From Irineochytrium annulatum (taxonomy: Eukaryota > Chytridiomycota > Chytridiomycetes > Chytridiales > Chytridiaceae), in the NCBI GenBank assembly GCA_027600665.1, contig JADGJL010000183.1, forward strand, positions 1 through 34,372: 34,372 nt of DNA, written 5' to 3'. The notes beneath the pieces are model-generated. The model was not told where the DNA came from. It made no database searches and was given only the letters and a program-made list of their open reading frames with translations. Position numbers and translations under genes: made by a program. Positions 1-11,800 of this stretch are shown one piece after another (the first letter of the stretch is position 1; each line of letters begins with the position of its first letter).

Positions 1-2041
1 ATCCGGTACCCTCCCCGTCAGATGATTCTGGCTCAGATCCAAATAAACCAACCCTAACCCTTCCAACACGCCTTCCGGCATCCCAGTCAACCCATTCCCA
101 AACAACGCCAAGCTCGTCAGCTTCTTCAACGTCCTGACCTCCGGCACGGGGCCACTCAACCCAAATCCGTACAGCCAGACGGTCGTGATGGACGAGGACG
201 CGTCGCACTGAATTTGGCGGAGGGAGGCGCCGTTGAAGATGTATGCGGGGTCGAAGTAGGAGCAGCAGTCCTATGAAAAGGTATTTAGGTTAGTGGAAAG
301 GTAGGGTGGAGGCTAAGGGGCCGTACCGCGTTCCCCCATGGTGCGCCGCCGTTCGGCCAAAAAAGATCGCTCAAGATCTTGCAATCACCGATGTCGCTCG
401 CGGGTTTGAAGATAGCGGTCGTCTATTAGGCAAGATGCGGGTTAGAAAGGTTGGGGTAGATGCATAGACTGGTTAATTCAATGGGGCGCGTAGTCCTGGA
501 TCCGCGCTCCGGCGCATGGGTCGGGAGCTGCGAGGTTGTAGTAGGTTGGTAGAGGTAGTCTTGGGTACCGCGCTTCGCGCGTGGGTCGGGAGGCGCAGGA
601 ATATGATATGTACAATCGCAACTCCCCCTCCTCCATCTACTCACCCCACTACACGCCGGAGACGCTTTTATAACATTGCTGTAATGCAGCGGTTGTGCGG
701 CGAGGAAGTTCCAAGTATCAACATAAGGAATACAGAAGGCCGCTGTTGAGTCGAGAGCGACGTCAGCTTTCAAGTTCGTGCAAGATGATAGGTCCGGCAG
801 AGGGCCGGTAAATTGGTTCGACTCAAGTTGCCTGTTGGGAGAAGGGAGCGGAGAGATTAGAGACGAAGGGGTGAGTGGCATCGTGCAAGGAAACGCCGCA
901 TCCATCCGTTCCATGTAGTGGACTATCCTATCTTCTAGTAGACAGTACACCCCTCCCGCTTCACACTCCCCCGTCCAAGAATTACACTTTCTGTATCCAG
1001 TCAGACCCCTCCCTCGCTTGGTAAAGCGTCTTCCGCAATTCATCCGGCGTAAAAGTATCCAGCTCCTTACATTCAGTGCATTCCCCTCCCTCTCCCATCC
1101 GTCCTCATCCCTTCCTTATATCATTGGCACGCGCTTCGCGCACACGCAAGGCTCGTATAATACTCCCACCTCTTCCCCCAGACTCTCCCATACTCACAAG
1201 CTCTCCAGGCTCTTCATCGCCACCTCCCCCCCTATAGTCCCTGCGATCGCATTCTGACTCAGATCCAAATAAACAAGCTCCAACCCCTCCACCGCGCTCC
1301 CCTTGAACTCCGTGTACCCATTCGCAAACAGCGCCAGGCTTTTGAGCTTCTTCAGCGCCCTCACATCCGGCACGGTCCCCGAGAGCCCCATTCCGTAAAG
1401 CCACACGGTCGTGACGGCGTTGTCCGCATCGCATGCGACCTGGCGGAGTGAAGCGCCGTTGAAGACGTAGTTGGGGTCGGAGTACGAGCAGCAGCCGCTC
1501 CCGGAGTCGGACCAGGGTTGGCCGCCGTTCGCTGATCGTCCCTGTTAGTTTGGCGAAAAGGGTTGGAGAGAGAAGAGGACGTACGGAAGAAGAGGGCTGT
1601 GAGGGTTCCGCCTGTGGAAGAAAAGGGCGTTAGAGGGTCGCAGGGGGTGAGGGAGGGCGTGTACGGACAGTCATGGGCTGGCGCGGAGGGGATGGCGAGC
1701 GTCGTTGACATGATTGCTGTTTGGCGAGCCAGGTGAAATGGCAAAGGTGGGACAAACGAGAGCAAGCCATTTGCCAGTTTCAGTTCTCCACTTGCGATCA
1801 GATCGTGCGAAATTGACGACCACGATGTTGATACCGCTAGCGAGACGACGACGACGGAAGCAACCAACAGTTGGGCTTTTGTAAGCCAGAAAACTAAGAA
1901 AGATGAACATGTCACGTACACAAACAAACGTCGAGATATTGCGAGCTTTCCAGCAAGAGCGGATGGAGTTCTCGGCGAAAAAGCGCAAAAGTGCGGTCTT
2001 ACAGGAGCAGCGAGTTTATTCTCCAATTCCGCCGTCGTCAT
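1..2041 (-). CDS. Leucine-rich repeat protein with two tandem ectodomain modules (3' end outside window)
   Basis: Exons on the minus strand are 2041-1585, 1531-1198, 831-645, 422-327 and 270 down to the window edge. All four junctions close in phase, about 448 residues visible. Each module has a Cys-containing cap (NGG.PW....CC.Y.DP.Y.FNGASLRQ) followed by plant-type LRRs such as LVYLDLSQN and LESNQFTGPLPDLS. Module 1 covers exons 1-3 and module 2 exons 4-5, and the two are clear duplicates. A hydrophobic stretch at residues 40-70 from the 2041 start could be a signal anchor. The next in-frame ATG at 1711 would omit it, so the start is uncertain. LRR ectodomains of this kind bind ligands at the cell surface; no kinase domain is visible. 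The intron at 832-1197 is long (366 nt) and holds an unassigned open stretch. Two separate genes instead of one is possible, but the phase agreement argues for one. Confidence 0.6.
13..1545 (-). repeat. Two divergent copies of an LRR module (about 13-360 and 1198-1545)
   Basis: Both copies encode the order NGG-PW, CC-Y, FNGASLRQ, TTVWLYG.GLSG.VP, LKKL.SLALF.NG and LVYLDLSQN. The cap intron lies at a similar place but not the same one: 1532-1584 before the NGG codons in module 1, and 271-326 before the CC pair in module 2. This looks like segmental duplication inside a gene followed by divergence. Confidence 0.7.
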
Positions 2042-2554
2042 GAGCACGGAGTTGTTCTGCGTTCGGCCTTCTTTCAGGACCGGCGAGGCGTTCGGCGTCT
2101 CGGCCACCTTCAGGAGCAGCGTACTACGAGCTGGGAGCCGTTTGTCGCTTCCGCCACCTTTGAACAGCGCGCTCGTGCTCTTGCTACGGGGCGTTCGTGC
2201 AAGACGGTTGAGCTGTGCTGCCGGACGGCTTACCGGTTCATAGCAGTTAGGTTGGGATAAACGAAGCCTTGAGCACCGCAGTAGCACCACGCTCAAAAGG
2301 GACCAGCCATCCGTGGACGGATATTAGCCGTTGACCTCAGGCCTGCTGTCGACGAAGAGTCTGCATACGCGCGAGCGTAACACTGTTAAATATACAACAT
2401 TTTTGCGTGTGAACACTGAAATTTTTGCTTCCGTTCCGTCATTCCACCATCAAGCCTCCGATCTCGGTTGCTACCCTTTCCATGACTCCCCATCCCCGTA
2501 TAAAAAGAGGCTTCGGGTCGTGCGCCCTTGCCACCACCTCTTCTTTCTCCAGCA
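2042..2554. promoter_or_regulatory. Divergent intergenic region between the LRR gene and laccase 1
   Basis: About 510 bp separates the likely LRR start from the laccase start. It must carry the promoters for both directions if the 2041 start is right. Apart from the TATA-like box listed separately I recognise no site. The open frames that overlap it have no recognisable protein features. Confidence 0.4.
2499..2506 (+). promoter_or_regulatory. TATA-like box of laccase 1
   Basis: TATAAAAA lies 49 bp before the laccase 1 ATG at 2555, after a CCCCG stretch. The spacing fits a short 5' leader. Laccase 2 has only a weaker TTAAAA at 6305, at a similar distance from its ATG. Confidence 0.5.
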
Positions 2555-4444
2555 ATGCCCAAGACCTTTTCCCTCGGCTTGGGGGCCGTCGCGGCCCTGT
2601 CCCTCATCGGCGCTTCCGATGCGGCCACCGTTAAGCTGAACTGGACCATCACAAATACCACGCAGGCTCTCGACGGCGTGTCCCGGTTCGCGCTCGGCAT
2701 TAACGGCCAACCTGGCCACCTGGTAAGTGCTCGACTTCACGCGTCTGTCGTTTCAAGGAGTTCCTTTCCTTCGTTAACGCGTTCCTATCCAGACCCCCAT
2801 TCATGTCAACACGGGTGACAGGCTCATCATCACGGTGAAGAACGGCCTGAACAAGCCCACGGCCCTTCACTGGCACGGCCTCTTCCAGAACACCACTGCC
2901 TTCATGGACGGGCCCGTCGGCGCCACGAACTGCGCTATCGCGCCGAACGACACGTTCGTTTACAACTTCTCGACCGCGGGCCAGGAGGGCACGTTCTGGT
3001 GGTAAGACGCAAGCCCCGTTGTGTTTCTGTGCAATCAACTGTTGCTGATATTACCTTGTCCTGGTACAGGCATGGCCACCACAAGGCGCAGTACCTTGAC
3101 GGGCTCCGGGGCCCTCTGATCATCTCCAACCCGAAGAACGCCCTGGAGACGCAGTACACCGACGACATCACGGTTCAACTCGCCGACTGGTACCATGACC
3201 AGTCCGACAACCTGCTCGCCTGGTACCTCAACGGCACCCTCAACCCGGACGGCAACGAACCCGTCTTTCAGAGCGCCCTCATCAACGGCGTCGGCCATTT
3301 CAACTGCAAAGACACCAGGATGCCTTGCAAGACCATCCCCTACAACCGCTTCCAGCTCACCAAGGGCGCCACGACGCGTTTTCGCGTGATCAACGTCGCC
3401 GGGTTTGCGGGCTTCACGTTCGGCATCGACGGGCACAAGCTCCGCGTCGTCGAGGTGGACGGCGTTCAAGTGCAGCCTTACACCGTCGACGAGATCTCCG
3501 TAAACGTTGCCCAGCGCTACTCCGTCCTCGTCACGGCCGACCAGCAAAAGAAGTCTTACTGGATGCGCGCAACGATGTACCACGGCGCCCCCTGGACTTC
3601 CGCCCCAGACCCCATGGGCCTCAACGCCACCACGCTTGCCATCGTTGACTACGGCGCGGCCACCCCCAAGGCCCCGCTCCCGACCTCAAACGCCCTCGCG
3701 AACCCGAAAACTCTCGATGACATGCAGCTCAGCCCGGTCGAGACCCTCCTGCCCCCCACCCTGGGCGACAACGACGTTGAGCTCGTCTTCACCTTCGACT
3801 TCGACGCCAAGGGTGACGACACGTACCAGAGGGCGTACCCGGTCGTCCGGCCGGCTCTGACACCGGCGTCGCCTGTGACTATCCCGGTCGTCAACGGCTC
3901 CTACGTGTCGCCCGACTACCCGACGCTCATGTCCATCGCCGCCAAGAAGCAGAACGTCTCGTCCCTGCCCGCTACGTCCAACGTCGTCTCGATCCCGCAT
4001 ATGGCCGTCGTCCAGCTCACGATCGTCAACCTCGACGGCGGCGAGCACCCCTTCCACCTCCACGGCCACGTCTTCTGGGTCATGGCCAAAGGCATCGCCA
4101 CGCGCGCGTCCGACGTGCCCACGACGTTCAAGAACACGAACCCGCTCCGGAGAGACGTTGTGACGGTTCAGGCGTGCCCCGTCGACGACGCTACGGGAGA
4201 GTGCCTGGCAGCCACCGACGGCAGCGGCGACAGCCAGTTCGGGTACACGATCATCCGGTTCAGGGCCGACAACCCGGGCGTGTGGCTGTTCCACTGCCAC
4301 ATCGAGTGGCACATCGCGGCTGGTCTGGTCATGCAGTTCGTCGAGGCCGCCGATGTGCTCCAGGCGAGGGGTTTGCCGGCCGCCCCGCTTTCCACCTGCG
4401 CGACGTTGAACGCGTGGGAGAAGAAGAACCACCAGAGAGAGTGA
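2555..4444 (+). CDS. Secreted laccase-like multicopper oxidase 1
   Basis: Exons 2555-2722, 2793-3001 and 3070-4444 give 583 residues. A signal peptide probably ends after Ala-Ser-Asp-Ala near residue 23. All four copper-binding segments are present: HWHG (H82, H84), WWHGHH (H127, H129), HPFHLHGH (452-459) and HCHIEWH (534-540) with the type 1 Cys at 535. The residue ten after that Cys is Leu545, as in medium-potential laccases. The IEWH form resembles Fet3 ferroxidases, but there is no C-terminal membrane anchor and many N-glycosylation sequons are present, so it is probably extracellular. It should oxidise phenols or similar donors with reduction of O2 to water; the real substrate is unknown. 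The second copper segment has Gly-His-His where YHSH is usual, keeping the ligand pattern. The paralogue at 6360 shares both intron positions and phases. Confidence 0.9.
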
Positions 4445-6359
4445 GAACCGTCCACATCTTAGTTTCTCGCCGACCCTCTTCAAGTTGCTTATCAAAAAAA
4501 AAAAAACCAAAACACAAGTTGTATTTAATTATAATTGTTGGGCGTGTATGGGTTAGTAGATTTACTTTCCACCGCCATGTCAGTCAGCAGTATCTGCATT
4601 AGAATAACTTTATTAGTTACTTAATAATAGCACAAGTTTACACAACTTTTGGCACTTTTTCACACGAAAAGCAGTACAACTAGATTTGTTGGTTCTCTTC
4701 AGACAACGATCCTGATGTAGGTAGCCCACAGCCGAGCAGGCTCTGTCGCAAGTGCCATATTCTTACATTTTAACAATGTCGCATTAGGCTAGATGATTAA
4801 TCGAGCGCCGCGTCATGCGTGCCGCGGCGACGACGACTACTACGGTTGAGTATGCTCACATATGAAGTCAGCCGTCGCAAGGAAGCGCATCTTTTTTGTC
4901 GGGGCCTCCTCTCAAATGTCGAAGCCTCAAGACCAGTGCAAGTTGTATGCGGATGGAAGCAATGTTGGAGCGGCGATGGGACCATGTAGGGGGTCGACGA
5001 CAGAAGAAGGCAGTCACAGATATGTTGAGAATGCGGAACTGCGCGTTAAGGCCATCAAGATGTGGCACAGGCGAAGCCAAACGGACGTCCCCGACGTCCA
5101 TAGACAGCACGCTTTTAATTCGCGAACCCCGGACACGATCGTTGATGGACGCCCTGGGATATCGCCGAGCACGCCTTGACCAAATGACTGACTCATCCGC
5201 CCACCTGGTCCCTGGCGCCATAGCACCTTCAGCATCCCTGCAGCCTCTCTGACATTCTACGCAGTGTTGGCAACATGTCGCTGTGTGGGCTCCAGAAAGC
5301 GATCACGTGGTCGACTGGCGCGTAGGGACGAAAGTTTCCGACGAAACAATCTGCGAGAAACGGTATTCAGCACTTTAAAGTGTGCCTCAAGTCACGGTCC
5401 GCAATTGTCTCGTGCATGGTACCAGCCGGGCGGCCATACAGGGCCATTGCATGATGGCTGACTACTTGTCTGTCGTGCATGATTTGTCCTCACGACGGAC
5501 CAACATCGCGGCAAGCGACAGCGTGACGGAAAGATGGAGCGGGGTTGCAATATTTGATCAAACCATATGGTCCGATTCCAAGCCCAGAAAAACGACTGTA
5601 GCGCTGTCGCTTCTCCGTAGCCCAGTGCGGCATCGACTGTTGTTATTTTAAACTAATAAGGGAGTTTTTTTTGCGTATTTGTTGGCATGCGACGGAAGTA
5701 CGCACGATGACAGCGCGAAGTAATATGGCAGCAAATAGTCAGATCCACCTTGCTACATATTTGCTCTCACCCAGCTCCCTCTCCTTTGGGTTCTTATTCG
5801 AGCAACTCTGTATTAGGACTGTCCAGCCGTATCTTAGGAAATCCTTCTCACCTATAGTAGGCACGCCTAGATATTTTCAAGTCTTACTGAGGAAGAACAA
5901 GTCTCCGCCCTCTTACGCTTATTTTATCTTCCTTCAACATTTCCGCAATCTCAAGTCCTCAACGCAAGATTCCCGCACGCTTCTTCAGGTGCAGGAAACA
6001 GAGCTAGGCCGAGATTGACCAGGACACCGCCGTAACACCATATGCACGAGAAAGGATACCATGCTCGTATACTCGTCGCGATGTCAGCCTGAGGACTTCA
6101 TAGCGCGACCGTGACACTTGTGGGAAATATGCATTTGAGGACTTCAAATTTTGCGTTGTTTCAGTGACGCGCACTATATCCTGTTCGTCCATCGTCATTC
6201 CTTGCATCCGTCTCCGTTGTGTTCCTTTCTTGCCAAATCCTTCCTGCGGAATACCCCGACTAAGAGCGGAACACCCCGACTAGAAAAAAAAAACAAATTC
6301 GTCCTTAAAAGGCGGCTTCACGTCTTCGTTGCTGGTCACCACCTCTTCTTCCTCCATCT
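4445..6359. other. Intergenic region between the two laccases
   Basis: About 1.9 kb without a recognisable gene. It begins with an A-tract and AT-rich 3' flank of laccase 1. The scattered open frames of around 100 codons (for example 4862-5252 on both strands) overlap one another, have no domain or signal features, and look like chance frames. It ends with the promoter of laccase 2. No terminal repeats of a transposon were seen. Confidence 0.5.
6246..6285 (+). repeat. Two tandem 20-bp units upstream of laccase 2
   Basis: Units at 6246-6265 and 6266-6285 share GCGGAA.ACCCCGACTA and differ at a few positions. They sit 75-114 bp before the laccase 2 ATG, directly before an A-tract and a TTAAAA box. 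The spacing suits a duplicated activator site, but no known factor can be named with confidence. No equivalent was seen before laccase 1. Confidence 0.6.
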
Positions 6360-8244
6360 ATGCTCAAAACGTCCTCCCTCGCCCTCGCGGCCGTCACGGC
6401 CCTGTCTCTTTTGAGTGCCGTGAATTCCGCGACGGTCTCGTTGACATGGACAATTACCAACACCACCCAAGCTCTCGACGGCGTGTCTCGCTTCGCGCTT
6501 GGCATTAACGGTCAACCCGGTCACCTGGTAAGTTTCTTAAGACAGTTTTTACGCGTTTGCCGTCGCATCTTTCTTTCTTTTCTGCGTTAGTAACGCGTTC
6601 TTGTTAGACCCCCATCCATGTCAACACCGGCGACAGGCTCATCATCACGGTGAAGAACGGTCTTAACAAGCCAACGGCTCTTCACTGGCACGGCCTCTTC
6701 CAGAACACCACTGCTTTCATGGACGGGCCTGTCGGTGCCACCAATTGCGCTATCGCGCCGGGGGACACCTTCATTTACAACTTCACGACGGCAGGCCAGG
6801 AGGGCACGTTCTGGTGGTAAGCTACGAGCATGCCATTCATCTTTGATACCGATGCTTTATTAATGCTGCTTTCCACAGGCACGGTCACTACAAGGCGCAA
6901 TACCTCGACGGCCTCCGAGGTCCTTTAATCATCTCCAACCCGAAGAACCCGCTCGAGTCGCAGTACGCCAACGACATCACGGTCCAACTTGCCGACTGGT
7001 ACCACGATCAGTCTGACAACCTCCTTGCATGGTACCTTAACGGCGCGCTCAACCCGGATGGCAACGAGCCTGTCTTCCAAAGCGCTCTCATCAACGGCGT
7101 CGGCCGCTTCAACTGCAGCGACACCACCATGCCCTGCAAAGCTATCCCCTACAACCGCTTCCAGCTCACCAAGGGCGCCGCGACGCGTTTCCGCGTTGTC
7201 AACGTCGCCGCCTTCGCCGGCTTCACGTTCGGCATCGACGGGCACAAGCTCCGCGTGGTCGAAGTCGACGGCATTCAAGTTGAACCTTACGTCGTTGACG
7301 AGATCTCGGTGAATGTTGCCCAGCGGTACTCCGTCCTGGTCACGGCCGACCAACCTACAAAGTCCTACTGGATGCGTGCCACAATGTACCATGGCGCCCC
7401 GTGGACCTCCGCCCCCGATCCGATGGGACTCAATGCCACGACGCTTGCCGTCGTCGACTACAGCCCGGCCACCCCGAACTCCCCGCTTCCGACCTCAAAG
7501 GCCCTTGCGAACCCGAAGACGCTCGACGACATGCAGCTCATCCCCGTTGAACGGATCCTGCCCCCGACCCCCGGCTCAAACGACGTCGAGCTCGTGTTCT
7601 CCTTCGACTTCGACGCCAAAGGCGACGACACGTATCAGAGGGCGTACCCGGTCGTCCGGCCGGCTCTGACACCGGCGTCGCCTGTGACTATCCCGGTCGT
7701 CAACGGCTCCTACGTCTCGCCCGACTACCCGACGCTCATGTCCATCGCCGCCAAGAAGCAGAACGTATCCTCCCTGCCCGCGACGTCCAACGTCGTCTCG
7801 ATCCCGCACATGGCCGTCGTGCAGCTTACGATCGTCAACTTCGATGGCGGCGAGCACCCCTTCCACCTCCACGGCCACGTCTTCTGGGTCATGGCCAAAG
7901 GCATCGCCACGCGCGCGTCCGACGTGCCCACAACGTTCAAGAACACGAACCCGCTCCGCAGAGACGTTGTGACGGTTCAGGCATGCCCCGTCGACGACGC
8001 TACGGGAGAGTGCCTGGCAGCCACCGACGGCAGCGGCGACAGCCAGTTCGGGTACACGATCATCCGCTTCAGGGCCGACAACCCGGGCGTGTGGCTGTTC
8101 CACTGCCACATCGAGTGGCACATCGTCGCTGGTCTCGTCATGCAGTTCGTTGAGGCCGCCGATGTGCTCCAAGCGAGGGGATTGCCGGCCGCTCCACTGT
8201 CGACTTGCGCCAATCTTAACGCCTGGCAGCAGAAGACCCACTAG
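6360..8244 (+). CDS. Secreted laccase-like multicopper oxidase 2
   Basis: Exons 6360-6527, 6608-6816 and 6879-8244 give 580 residues. The first two exons have the same lengths (168 and 209 nt) and phases as in laccase 1. The signal peptide is different in sequence and probably cleaved before Ala-Thr-Val-Ser near residue 23. The copper motifs fall at the same residue numbers as in laccase 1: H82/H84, H127/H129, HPFHLHGH from 452, and HCHIEWH from 534. The last third is almost identical to laccase 1 even at silent sites, while the middle is much more diverged. This suggests gene conversion between the copies. Different upstream sequences suggest different expression. Same reaction class as laccase 1. 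Confidence 0.9.
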
Positions 8245-8869
8245 ACGGCGTAAGAACACATTTCTCCAAGTTACCGCAACCCAGCAAGTTACTAAAACAA
8301 CAGAGCCAAAAGCAAGTTGCCTAGAATAGAGTGCCGTATGGATCACGCATGCTTACCTTTGCGACGAGATTTCAATCACCACTTTTTATTAGCAGCAGAT
8401 TTTTTTGTTCATTTGAATGCGATTTGAATTTATTTATCGTAGTAAACTTTTTCCTTTGTATTCAATAATATTACGTTTGTCTTCAGATAGAAGCCGTTCA
8501 ACCATAATTTTACGAGAGAAACGTCGGGAATTCGCGAAAGAGAGAAAGGAAGCCATATGCTGGCATGCTGGTACAATTCAAAAGAAAACACAACTAAATA
8601 AAAAAAAAAATGGAGTAGTTAAAGTTAAACGCCACACGCTGAGACGCGCCGTCGTTCGCGTGACCCCGCATGCGCATGCCAAACAGGCTCGAAGCGTTTC
8701 CAGTCGGCCACGCCACCGGCCCCTCAGACGCCAAGGCGCAGCGGCACCTCACCCTGGGCCACTGCACGGCTCCCTGTCCCCCTTCCTTCAAGACCACGCG
8801 TCAAATCGCCCTTGCGAGATAAGAACGCGAGACCACCTCGACCTTGATCAAAGATCGCGTCCGACAACC
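8245..8869. promoter_or_regulatory. Intergenic region, 3' flank of laccase 2 and promoter of the lipid transfer gene
   Basis: About 625 bp, AT-rich in the first half and GC-richer near the next start. An open frame runs from 8417 in frame with the next gene, but its first 150 codons are low-quality sequence. The ATG at 8870 begins a clean signal peptide and is the better start. No specific regulatory site is recognised. Confidence 0.4.
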
Positions 8870-11800
8870 ATGCCCACCCTCTTACTCTTCCTCTCCCTCT
8901 GCACCCTCGTCTCCGCCCTCCCCCAGCCGCCGCCATGCCCACATGCACTCCCCAATCCCACATCTCCTCCAGTAATCGCTGCCGCAGCAGCAGCATCAAC
9001 GCCCCCGCCATACGCCGTCATCGCGCCACCAGCGACCTATTACCCGGTCCCTGAGGAACTTATGGGTGCCGATCCCGCGAAGATTGTAAGCGGGGACATG
9101 CCGGCGCCGGAGGGCGTTGAGGCCGTCATGGATGGAAGTATTGATCCGTTTTGTTACGTGAGTATTTCCGTCTATTCGCTTGAAGTAACCTTACGCTCAA
9201 TAACGTTCGCCTCAAACAGACCAATGTGACCCATCTTTACAGCTTCACATCCACCGTCATCATGGACGGGAGTCAGGGGAACCATACCACTGTCCTATCT
9301 TGCAACGCTCTCGTTACTTGCCTTGGGGATTACGCGGCGGAGAAAGGGGCTGGTCCGGCGCACATCTTCGATCTACAGGTCGTCAACATGACGGTGCAGA
9401 CGAGCGCCTCAATGGAGGAGATGAGCACGGCAGGAACGGACGACGCAGGTACTCATTAGCTTTTAATATTCTCACCCTTGCATTTTCTTTTTCTACGCCT
9501 TACTTTAATACTTAACCCAACTTTCGGCCACCCAGAATTCGCAAACGCCTTCCGCTTCGTCCGCGCGAACACGGGCCAAGTCACCTCCGTCCTCTACGCC
9601 CCGTCGGACGCTGCGATGGTCATCCAGGTCAAAAAAGCCATCACGGAGGCCTTCAGCACCAACTTCGCGTATTCTAATGGTACGACGTCCGTTCCCGAGG
9701 TTGGCGTCACGGCCAGCAGGAACGCCGAATATTCCGCCGTGTCGTATGATGGGCATTACAAGATTAATGCTTGCTACGATGATACCAGTGAGTTTAGCAA
9801 CGCGGGCACACGCGATTTGTGGTTAGCTTGCCGGTTCGTACAAACCTTTTGTGAATGCAGACGTCATGACCTTCGCGCCTGGCGCATCTATGCCGGACGG
9901 TGCCGCTTCTTACATGGCCAACACAGACGCCCTCGTCGACAGCAACGGACTTTTGAAAAACTCGTTCGATCGCACGCACGTCCTACCCGGTACATCCGCC
10001 TACAACGCGGACGCCACGGGTCCCGCGATGAACGTCCACGCTTCGGCGGATTGCGTGTACATCCAAGACGTGCCACGTGTCGCCATCACCGATCCGGCCA
10101 CCTTGTCCGACCCCGAGCCACTCCTCGCTTCCGCGGCCCCGACAACACCCGTGACCGCCCGCCGCTCCGCTGCTGCGGACGCTGCGGACCTCCAACCGCA
10201 CCTCGACGCCCTTTCCGTTAATCCCTCAAGCGCCAAGGCCTCCCGAGCGCTCCACGCCCTCGTCTCCCGCAACCCGCACTTGGCCTCCAAACTCCTCAGC
10301 ATCGCGCGGCGCGCCCACGACACCCACCTCTCCCGCCGCTCCGCTCACGAGCTCGCGCACGAACGTAACCCGATGCCGATCTTCGCGGCGCTGGCCGCGA
10401 GCGGGGACGAGGACGCGCAGATGCACCTCGTGGAGGCCGCCGCGACGCCGGCGCGAGGCGAGGCCGGGAGGGTGGTGAGGGCTGGCGCGAGGATAGGGCT
10501 GAACTTTGCGGAGGCACCGTCGGAGCGCGTTATGCGGGCCTTCGTCAACGTTAGCCTCGACCATGGAGCGGAGGCGGTGATGACACTCGGCAGCTTGCTG
10601 TCGCACTTGAGCGACGCGGAAGATGCCGCACGCATCATGGGCGTGCATCTTGACCGCGTGAGGCGAGCGGGTGTCGCGGACGGTGAGACCATGCTCGTGT
10701 TGCTCGGCGTCGGTAACATGCGTCGGAACTCCGCGGCGCTCGTCCAAGACATGATGTCGATCGCGAGGGACGCGACGCGGAGTGTTCGTGTGCGTGTGGG
10801 AGCTGTGGAGGCGTTGAGAGGATGTGCGGGGATGCAGGGATGCAGGGATGCCATGAGCAAGTTGTATTCCGGGAGTGAGATGGAGATCAGGTTGGCGATC
10901 TTGAGGGTTGCGGGCACGGCCGCGAAGTCGAACCGCAAGCTGCGGAAGAGCGCTATGGATGCTTTAGATGCTGTTGTGTTGTCGACCTTTGACGTGTTGT
11001 TGGATTCTGCCGTGGCGACGTATGTGGATGATCGGTTCGACCTCATGCACCATGACGCGAGAGGGCGAAGGAGGGCTATGAAACATGGTCGTCTGGAGAG
11101 GAGGGCGCCTGGCCCCGCTCCCGTCGTGTCAACGCAGTGGGATTCAGCCGCCAGTCCCGCGTTTGAGCTTGTGGAGCCCCTCGCGGCGCGACAGGGCGAT
11201 ATCGTGCAGTTCCCGTTGCATGCTGCGGGATTAGTTGGAGAGTTCTTGGGTTGGGACCAGTTTAGCATTCAGGTACTTTTCTCTTTCTTTCTTAATTCTT
11301 TTCTTGGGAAGTATTGATGCATGTAAACAGGCCGGCCTTGGCGGCTACGCCGGCATCGGCGCGGATGGATGCCACCTGCCCGCCATCAAAGTTCTGGGCC
11401 ACCTCCAGGCAGCCGTCTCGATCTTCGGCCACCTGGTTTCCGTCCTGGATGGCAGAGCCGAGGTCCTGCACGCTGTTACCCCAAAGCAAGAGGCCGCGGC
11501 GAGCTTGCATGTAACGCTGCTGGGTGTATCAATCTTTGCTAAGGACTATGACTTCACGTGTGAGACGTGGAGCTGGCCGCTGGCGTCGATGACGGTGAAA
11601 ATCATTAACTTCAACTACGACATTCCGATTTACATCGGTGGGTTTATTTTCTTGGCTTGTATTTTAATGCGAGAATGCTGATGTCGCCTTCCCATAATCA
11701 GGCACAATCTCGGTCTCCGTCTCTGTCGGCGGCACGTTCGATGCCACGCTTTCCCTCCAGGTCTGTGCTGCGCCCTCGGCCAAGCTCAGCTTCCAGCCCT

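Larger units (their letters stand above)
3826..8189 (+). repeat. Near-identical laccase 3' blocks (about 3826-4380 and 7635-8189)
   Basis: Aligned at a constant offset of 3809 bases with no gaps, the two blocks differ at roughly 20 positions in about 540 by eye. A block in the middle of the same genes (3301-3420 against 7110-7229) differs at about 16 in 120. The sharp change fits recent gene conversion or recombination limited to the 3' part. Confidence 0.65.

Noticed and set aside
4862..6018. Several frames of 60-118 codons between the laccases
   Set aside because: They overlap on both strands, have no domains or signals, and no splice structure that extends them.
8417..8869. N-terminal extension of the lipid transfer protein from an upstream in-frame start
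   Set aside because: The extension is basic, low-quality sequence, and the ATG at 8870 starts a clear signal peptide.
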